Part shown: positions 57,541-64,000 of the stretch, in pieces | Position numbering within the stretch: the stretch's first letter is position 1 | Layout of the letters: the number at the start of each line of letters is the position of its first letter | Origin: Lophius americanus | Lineage: Eukaryota; Chordata; Actinopteri; Lophiiformes; Lophiidae | Assembly: GCA_037951165.1 (NCBI GenBank) | Contig: JBBDHG010000008.1 | Location: forward strand, 8,090,001 to 8,154,000 | Reading direction: 5' to 3' | DNA length: 64,000 nt | Notes under the pieces: generated by a model | Told to the model about the DNA's origin: nothing | The model's database searches: none | Seen by the model: the letters and a program-made list of their open reading frames with translations, nothing else | Translations under genes and position numbers: made by a program

Positions 57541-58255
57541 TCATGTCAAGCAGTAATGCATGTTAATCTTGAATATTTTTCAGATTATTATGGTTAACAC
57601 AGTTAAACCACCTGCAGGTCGGAGAGAGTCAGTGCACTCAAAAATTTTTACTATTGCATAGTTTAAGTCAAAGTATTTGCATTTATTTGTTTTTGTCTAA
57701 ATAATCATATTAAAAAAAAGTATTTATTCAAATTACATAGAACCAACATAGATCTATCAATTATGAATTTGTTTTTACCATAACTGGTTAAAAGGTTTAC
57801 ATATGTCTCGCTGTAGAACACGTCCGTTAACATTTATGAGCTTGGTTCATTACAATTTTCAGGTTATTACATTATTTTGAAGAGGAAAGCTATCGAAAAC
57901 ACACATTGTCATTCATGTTTAAATGACAAATATGCATCACGTAGTTAAGTTTATTAGTTAGTTCATGTTGAAATTAGGTAATCCAAGTACATGGAAATTT
58001 CATATGTAAATCTTAAATATTAGGCTTTAATCTTTTCCCAACAAAAATTGAGGCTCAGCCTGACATTCGATCTACCTGATCCTTAAATTTCAAAACTAAC
58101 CCGTTACCTTTGTAGGTTATTTTCATCCCAAGTTTGCTTCCAGACTAATTTCAACCTAAATAAATGGACAATAACAGTTAGAAAAGACATGACCGAAGGA
58201 ACTAGGTGACATGCATAAAACAGATTAAACCAAGCGAAATTAAGTTTTTACTGGT
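57541..58255. other. No gene seen
   Basis: AT-rich unique DNA. Confidence 0.45.
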
Positions 58256-58261
58256 TTTTGC

Positions 58262-58575
58262 TATGCTGTCGTCCCAGAAAAGTTTCCAATCCCCTGTGTG
58301 TGCAAGCAATCGTAGGGAAACCTAAAATTAAATATAAAATTAAATTTAAAGTTAGATCCACAAGTTTTATTATTTATCATTATAATTGATATCTATTAGA
58401 GCAAAATACGATATACATAAGATAAATCTCCTCGAGTTGATTCATTTGTATATATTAATGGATTTACTACCCTTTTTGTAAGAAAAAAAAAAAAGCTCTC
58501 CCTAGTGAGTGAAATATGAACTTTTTCCCCCTACTGTTTGAAATATACAATGGCCTTTCCCAAAATCAACCCAAT
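58262..58575 (-). repeat. Dispersed repeat A, copy 10, right part
   Basis: The minus strand has 'ttgattttgggaaaggcc', CTCACTAGGGAGAGC, 'aatcaactcgaggagattta' and 'cacaggggattggaaacttt' followed by GGGACGACAGCATAG, in the family order. The left end is missing. Confidence 0.6.
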
Positions 58576-58599
58576 TTAACGGAGTTAAATTCCTGCCCT

Positions 58600-58720
58600 A
58601 AGTTTGCATACAAACAAAACGTTATTTGCCTGAATGAAACCCGATTTGCGTGCAAACACAGTGCGAAGCGCGTACAAACATTGCGAAGCACGTACAAACG
58701 TGATCTACGCGCATACACAT
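58600..58720 (+). repeat. Decayed 20-bp tandem array
   Basis: Units GTGCGAAGCGCGTACAAACA (58661-58680) and TTGCGAAGCACGTACAAACG (58681-58700) are clear. The flanking 20-base windows at 58641-58660 and 58701-58720 look like weaker versions with CGTGCAAACACA and CGCGCATACACA. It is CG-richer than the surroundings. Confidence 0.6.
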
Positions 58721-59265
58721 GATTCATAAACTTATGTTTACGGTTTTGCTTGAGACAACTACAGCATATATTACAAGTAGATATGTTCAGTAAAAATTAT
58801 TTTAAAAATCTGTCCTACAACTACACAAAAAAAATCTGTTTGTTCCTCGATGTTCAACTGAATGTTCTCTCAGCAGCAACACGGCAGAAATCATATTTGG
58901 GCAAGATCCTCTCCAATGCACACATCACATGTCCAGCCTTTGTCATTAAAGTTTAAACATAACTTTTGTTAAACATCTCAGGTCAACCTCCTCCTCCGGC
59001 TTCAGGCTCACCAGCGTTGAACTTGAGAGGCAGATGAAGGCAAAGGGTACGAGAGCTATTCGGGTGCGGCCGCCATCAAGCCTTCTGTACCCTATAATTA
59101 GCCAAAGCATCTTGGAACAAAAGTTATAAGCTGCTCCCGACAGTATTAATATTCATATTTTTCTCTGAGAAATCAATAGGGCAGAACACAAGTTTATGAT
59201 ATTAAAGTATTACAATATTAACATGTGGGCGAAAACACTTGAGACAAACTAAACGCTCATCCTCA
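58721..59265. other. No gene seen
   Basis: Unique DNA. The 58980-59160 part has even composition. Confidence 0.4.
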
Positions 59266-59269
59266 CTCC

Positions 59270-59525
59270 TGTTCTTCACCACTTTGCATCAGATTGCATG
59301 ACCTTTGCCATCCGATGGGAACTTGCCTTTGCTTTGGGGAACAGATAAACCCGGATAATCCGAAACAATAAATAAATCTGTAAACAGGCAGGAGAGCCCA
59401 AAAGCCTCCCCCTCCCTCTCTAATCTTTGCAATTTCCCATGGCTGATAAAACTTTAATGAGGAATAAGCATAATGGGAGCCTCAGAGAGATTATAGTGAA
59501 CTGAGAGTGAGAGGTGTCGGACGAT
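59270..59525. promoter_or_regulatory. Candidate conserved regulatory element
   Basis: The stretch holds 'gattgcatgacctttgccat', 'tttgctttggggaacagata', GGCTGATAAAACTTTAATGA and 'ggaataagcataatgggag', with GATA-like, nuclear-receptor-like (TGACCTTTG) and TAAT words. It is a long, even-composition, repeat-free block of the sort conserved between fishes. Conservation is untested. Confidence 0.22.
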
Positions 59526-60250
59526 GAAGATGGGGAACCAGAATCAGACTGCAGATCACTGAAGTTCCCCCAGAGAGGTGGCGGGATTCACCCATCAGAC
59601 GGCTGAAAAGGTTTTTTTTAGATCATACATTACACATCACCAGGGGTTTTTATTTTTCCTCTTTGACTCCCCAGCACAGGGACAATGGTAGAGGTCATGA
59701 CATGACATGAAGTTAAATGCCATTGCAGGATAAAACCATTGAAAACAGATTCTGTATGACAACAAAATCTTTCAAAATCTTTAAACCAAAGTTCTCTGTG
59801 GGGATGTGATTATTGGTGTCCCGCTACATGGTACGACCCAGAGCATTACATGATTTGACAAAATTACTAATCTATATATACACTTAGTTTGTAAGTGTGA
59901 CATCAGTGATTGGAGTGACAAAAGGTGATCTGTATGTTAGCTTTAGAATCAAGAATGCATTTCCCCGTCAAAAGTTAAGGGAAAAGTAACACAAGGTTCA
60001 CAATGGTGGTGGGTGATGAGAGCAGGAGGGTTGGTGGACAACTTACATAAAAAAATGGGGTGAGTTCTATCAACCTTTGGCAGGAAGTCAAGCACAGTCC
60101 TGGAGATCCCTTCGTGCAGGTATCTACACAGGAGCATTAGGACTCCTGCCGATGCATCCCCAAGGAGCCAAGTCAGCAAAAGAACGAAAGACATCAAAGT
60201 CTTGGCAGGCAGTTAGATTGAGCAACGTGGAACACGTGTTGTGGGAGTGG
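59526..60250. other. No gene seen
   Basis: Unique DNA. The 59950-60250 part is of even composition and adjoins an L2 fragment, so it might be part of an element I do not recognise. Confidence 0.38.
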
Positions 60251-60254
60251 ACCC

Positions 60255-60522
60255 ACAGTTTGATTACTGTAACGCACTTCTCATCGGGATCCCTGATAAA
60301 AGTCTTCAAAGACTACAATATGTTCAAAACAGTGTTGCAAGGATGCTGATGAGAGTTCATAAACACGAACATATCACCCCCGTTCTTCATTCCCTTCATT
60401 GGCTTCCCATCTCCACCAGGATTGATTATAAGATCTCTCTCCTCAATCACCATCATCCATGGTAACGCACCCCCCTACCTAAAAGAACTACTCACCCCAC
60501 TGACCTTAACACGAGCAAGAAA
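60255..60522 (+). pseudogene. L2-like LINE C-terminal fragment
   Basis: The frame has FDYCNALLIGIPDKSLQRLQ and ITPVLHSLHWLPISTRIDYK, nearly identical to the C-terminal region of the element at 29318-29818. After a frameshift it goes on with HGNAPPYLKELLTPLTLTRA. About 90 residues' worth is left. The close match to the larger copy shows that they belong to the same subfamily. Confidence 0.8.
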
Positions 60523-61555
60523 GCCTTCAGCTGGTTCAGAATGAAACTGTATGAGTTCATAATCAAGGCGCTAGCTGTTCTGGAGTTTCTGCTCAAGACA
60601 AAAGATGACCATTCATAGGCAGATCAGGCCTACCACTTGCTTCTTATTATCAGTCTATCAAGAGCACCCAAGGCTACAGTAGCCATTATATAACATTCTA
60701 CAGACACACACACACACACACACACACGCCTTGCAAGGCTCCAGTTGTTCACCAGAAGTGATAAATGAACAAACACACAACCAGTCACTCACTATTGGAA
60801 CAGCCATCAAGAACAACATGGAGTTCAGTTTCTTGGTCAAGAACTCTTTAGAAAGCAAGGAGGAAGTGACTCCTTTATGATTCGAGCCACAGACAAATAA
60901 ATCTTCTGTTGAACAGAATTAAGGCATTTTAGGCCCCAACATAAGGGGCCTATAGTGCTTCCCTTGTCCATCCTGCTTTGTTTGGTTGATCAACACTCTA
61001 TCTCTACTCTGGAAACTATTTTAAATGTTTTTATAAACAAAAAACATATCAAAATACAAAAAGCTAAATTACACATATTTAAAAACTTATTTATATCGTT
61101 GTAAATTGCTCACGATTTTTTCATTTTAAAAAACATTTAATTGAAGCTGGTTTTTAGTTAATATGAATAATTTTTCCAATTTATGAACCTGGATTATTAA
61201 ACAAAACAAGTGTTTTGATACCTTTTATGCTAAAATTTAAATAAATTATTTACATTAAAATAATTAAAAAGAAAAAATATATACGTAATATCTATCTTGA
61301 AAAGCTATCAGTGTATCTTTAATTTTCCAAATTAAACGTCACCTTTTTCATAATGTCTTTTATTCTTTTTTATTTGTTTTCAAAGATTTATTAGAACCCT
61401 TTACTTTGTATTAGTCTAGAAACTATTTCCTGACAGCTTGAGTTTTAATAACAATGGCAGAGGCTGCACTCACAAAAAATTCTAGTTTTGATTGTGAGCA
61501 AGAAACCAGGTTATCCATGAAAACCAAAAATCCTTTAGTCTGAGTCTAGTGTCAG
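60523..61555. other. No gene seen
   Basis: Unique DNA, AT-rich after 61000. Confidence 0.4.
60704..60727. repeat. AC dinucleotide microsatellite
   Basis: Twelve AC units. Confidence 0.95.
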
Positions 61556-62910
61556 ACGACCAGTGGCAGATGTGTGGAACTTTTGTTTCATCAGTAAGGC
61601 CAGTGATATATCACCTAATTTAAAACGAGGGGAAAGTTGTGTGAGCAGGGTCCATCAGCTTAAATCTACAATGGAGAAAATCCCTCCTGTCAGTTTCATC
61701 CACTGCGCCACCATCACCCATGAAAACATGAGCAGAAGAATAAAAGAAGCAGGCGTGAATGCTGTCACGCCTATATACACTGAACCAGTTTGTGTTGGTG
61801 GGTTGGGTACATTTGGAGAAAAGCTCTGATTGATTGAGCTCAGCTAACGTAGCTCGAGACAGAAAACACTCACCATCTCTCAGCAACAAGTACCAGTCCC
61901 TCCACGCCGACTGTCAGTGCACTAATTCATCTGTCATTATCCCACTACTCCTAGTAGAATCAGAGTGACAGCGAGCCCAGTATCAGTCACACAGCATTAC
62001 ACTCCTGTTAACTTTCATTAGCTCCGCTTTGTCCCTTAGTATGAAGCATTTTATTTTACCCTTAAAATCAGTGTTTCTACATGGACGGCTGTTCCGATGG
62101 GAGCACAGCACATGGAAGTGTTAAAGATTCTCACATCAGTTAGAACTCATCAGAGCAACCAGTGGCTCCAAATTTACAAACTTATGTAATATTCCCAATT
62201 ATATTAAGACTCCGTACCATAAGAATTCCAAAAAGAAGAAAACACATACTTCTGAGATGATACTCTCTACTTTTGCCTCTGCTTTGGTCTCCATCAAAGG
62301 GCGATATATCTGTTCCATATAATCGTTTGCCACTTTCTGGAGACGGCAACTGACTAAACAATCAATTCGAAGCAGCTGGATTCAGATCTACACAAACTTA
62401 AACAGTCGATAAATATTAATGTCAAAGGATTTACATTTGCAGACCAGCAGCTAAATTAGGTTTGAGGATGATTAGCTATGTTTTTTTCTTTAACTATATT
62501 CTTTAACATTTTTTTTTCAAGATCAAATCAATATTTTATCATATATAAATGAAAAGAAAATAATGAGAAAATGCTATGATCCATGTTCCAGAAGAAAAAC
62601 AAGAGTGTGTCCCCGTCTCCACTCGCAGTGGTAATTTAGGCTACGTTGAAACTGCAGAAATTCGGCTCAGATGTCATTTCTTTTGGTTATATGTTACAAG
62701 ATTTTCACGGCAGTGTGAGCAGAACAAACCACATAAAATCTGATCTTTTCCAGTTTGGATTTTGGCCATTAAAAGTTCAAACTAACTTTACTGGCTTCCA
62801 TTTTGCATTTCTTTGCATCCGCGTGCTGCTCTCGATATCTCTGTTTTTGTTCTTTTGTGTATGCGGGTCAGTTTAGGGCTGTTGACTGTTCATACAGTAG
62901 GAGTATAAAG
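61556..62910. other. No gene seen
   Basis: Unique DNA. The overlapping frames at 61563-61829 (plus) and 61620-61889 (minus) resemble no known protein. Confidence 0.4.
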
Positions 62911-62914
62911 ACCA

Positions 62915-63140
62915 TATTTACCGCTCTGCGCCCGTCTCCCAATCTGAAGATATGAAAGTGGCCGGCTCGAGTATCAGAAGAGTCTATGTGTCGTAGGGTC
63001 CTTGAGCAAGACCCTGAAACCGTAGCTCCCGGGCGCATCATAGGAGCCACTGCTCCCTCAGGGATGGGATAAACGCAGAGAAATAATTTCACTCTGTTGT
63101 ACTGTGTATAATAAAACCGTACATTATTATTATATTTTAA
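62915..63140 (+). mobile_element. tRNA-derived SINE, family S, copy 3
   Basis: The head ACCGCTCTGCGCCCGTCTCC resembles that of copies 1 and 2. The body has CCTTGAGCAAGACCCTGAAA, 'gctcccgggcgc' and 'ctgctccctcagggatggg', and ends in an AT-rich tail with TATTATTATT. The orientation is plus. Confidence 0.6.
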
Positions 63141-64000
63141 GAGTAATGTGGACAACTACACCCACAAAAAATAAAATAAAATAAAATTCTGATCTAAGAA
63201 AAAATAGGAATTGAGCATTAAGACTGACAGTGTGGGCGTCGTGTAAGTGATGGTAGACAAACATTGTTAACCCACTGGTGGGTCTGAGATATTTATTGGT
63301 CCAAGTTTTCCCTGTTTTTGTCCATCCCATCACATCAGTCTCTGGGGAAAAAATTCCAAATAGGATGATGGGACTTTCTGACAGCCCTTCTTTCCCCTCC
63401 TGCATGACTTGGCAGGGTCTATCAGAGCAAAACATTTGATTCCCTGGGTGGCAGCTGAAGGAGAGATGGTGAAGGCAGGTTGGGGGTGAGGTCCTCTCTG
63501 GGGGTGCAGATGTTGTCTCCAGAGGCCAAAGGCTTCTTCCACTAGAGCTGTCTTAGCAGTTCAGACCGGGTATTAATCCACTTCCTTCTTGTTTTAGTAC
63601 AAAAAAAAGGCTCACAATGACATGACCATTGTGAAATAGATGTTTGAAACTCTCAGACAATGTGCTAAATGAGGTCTTGGCAGAATGGAAACACAGAACT
63701 TTCTTATGCATCTGTCAAAAACTCTTAATGGAGAGAGACAGAGGGAAGTAGGTCTTTGAAGCAAGTAAAAGATAGGCTTTTTTGTTTAAATTTAGCTTTC
63801 TATGTCTATAATTTTAGAGCAAAATGAGAGTATGGAGTTTTAAGAACACATTCAGTGAAACATTGGCTCAAATTTGAGGAACATAGTACAAAATATGGCA
63901 GTTTAAAAGTGTTATCTTCTGACCAAGCTCCAGGCAAAGCTGTGAAAATGGAGACATGGAGTCCAAATGGAGACATGGTAACATAACAGTATTCAGACAC
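63141..64000. other. No gene seen
   Basis: Unique DNA. Minus frames at 63130-63435 and 63330-63542 are not recognisable. Confidence 0.42.

Noticed and set aside
58661..58700. CRISPR-like repeat
   Set aside because: The units are directly adjacent without spacers, and the DNA is from a fish.

Overview
The window looks like intergenic or intronic DNA from a teleost fish. It is AT-rich, has no run of adjacent prokaryote-style genes, and carries relics of several retroelement groups typical of fish genomes: L2-like, Rex1/Babar-like, RTE/Rex3-like and R2/NeSL-like LINEs, Ty3/gypsy elements with LTR remnants, and tRNA-derived SINEs. I found no exon of a host protein that I could recognise. Nearly all open reading frames longer than about 100 codons are relics of mobile-element proteins or lie antisense to them. 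The species cannot be read from this sequence.

Layout. 1-2000: mostly featureless, ending in a retroposon-like tail. 2.3-5 kb: a SINE, a fragment of an R2/NeSL-like LINE, and a small dispersed repeat (called B here) split by a deleted Ty3/gypsy element. 5.5-6.1 kb: an L2-like reverse-transcriptase relic. 6.2-11.4 kb: the first copies of an abundant AT-rich repeat (called A here), a common fish dispersed repeat and a long TA microsatellite. 13-21 kb: more B and A copies, a Rex1-like relic, SINEs and another R2/NeSL-like C-terminus. 21-29 kb: mostly unique DNA with some conserved-noncoding-like patches and two small L2 pieces. 29.2-32.9 kb: the main coding relic, a near-full-length L2-clade LINE on the minus strand with endonuclease and reverse transcriptase. 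33-39 kb: four or five A copies. 40.3-40.6 kb: a promoter-like segment. 42-44.5 kb: two RTE-like relics. 44.5-51 kb: mostly unique. 51.3-54.6 kb: LTR-like pieces, a second Rex1-like relic and a probable solo LTR. 56-64 kb: A copies, SINEs, a short 20-bp tandem array and a small L2 fragment.

The coding relics belong to selfish elements and all those examined are broken by stops, frameshifts or deletions. No set of genes works together here. The item that best fits an undescribed system is repeat A: about eleven copies or fragments in 64 kb, on both strands, with internal modules of roughly 140 bp and a terminal hairpin whose arms differ between copies while staying paired. All family assignments come from reading motifs by eye. 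No database search or alignment was run.
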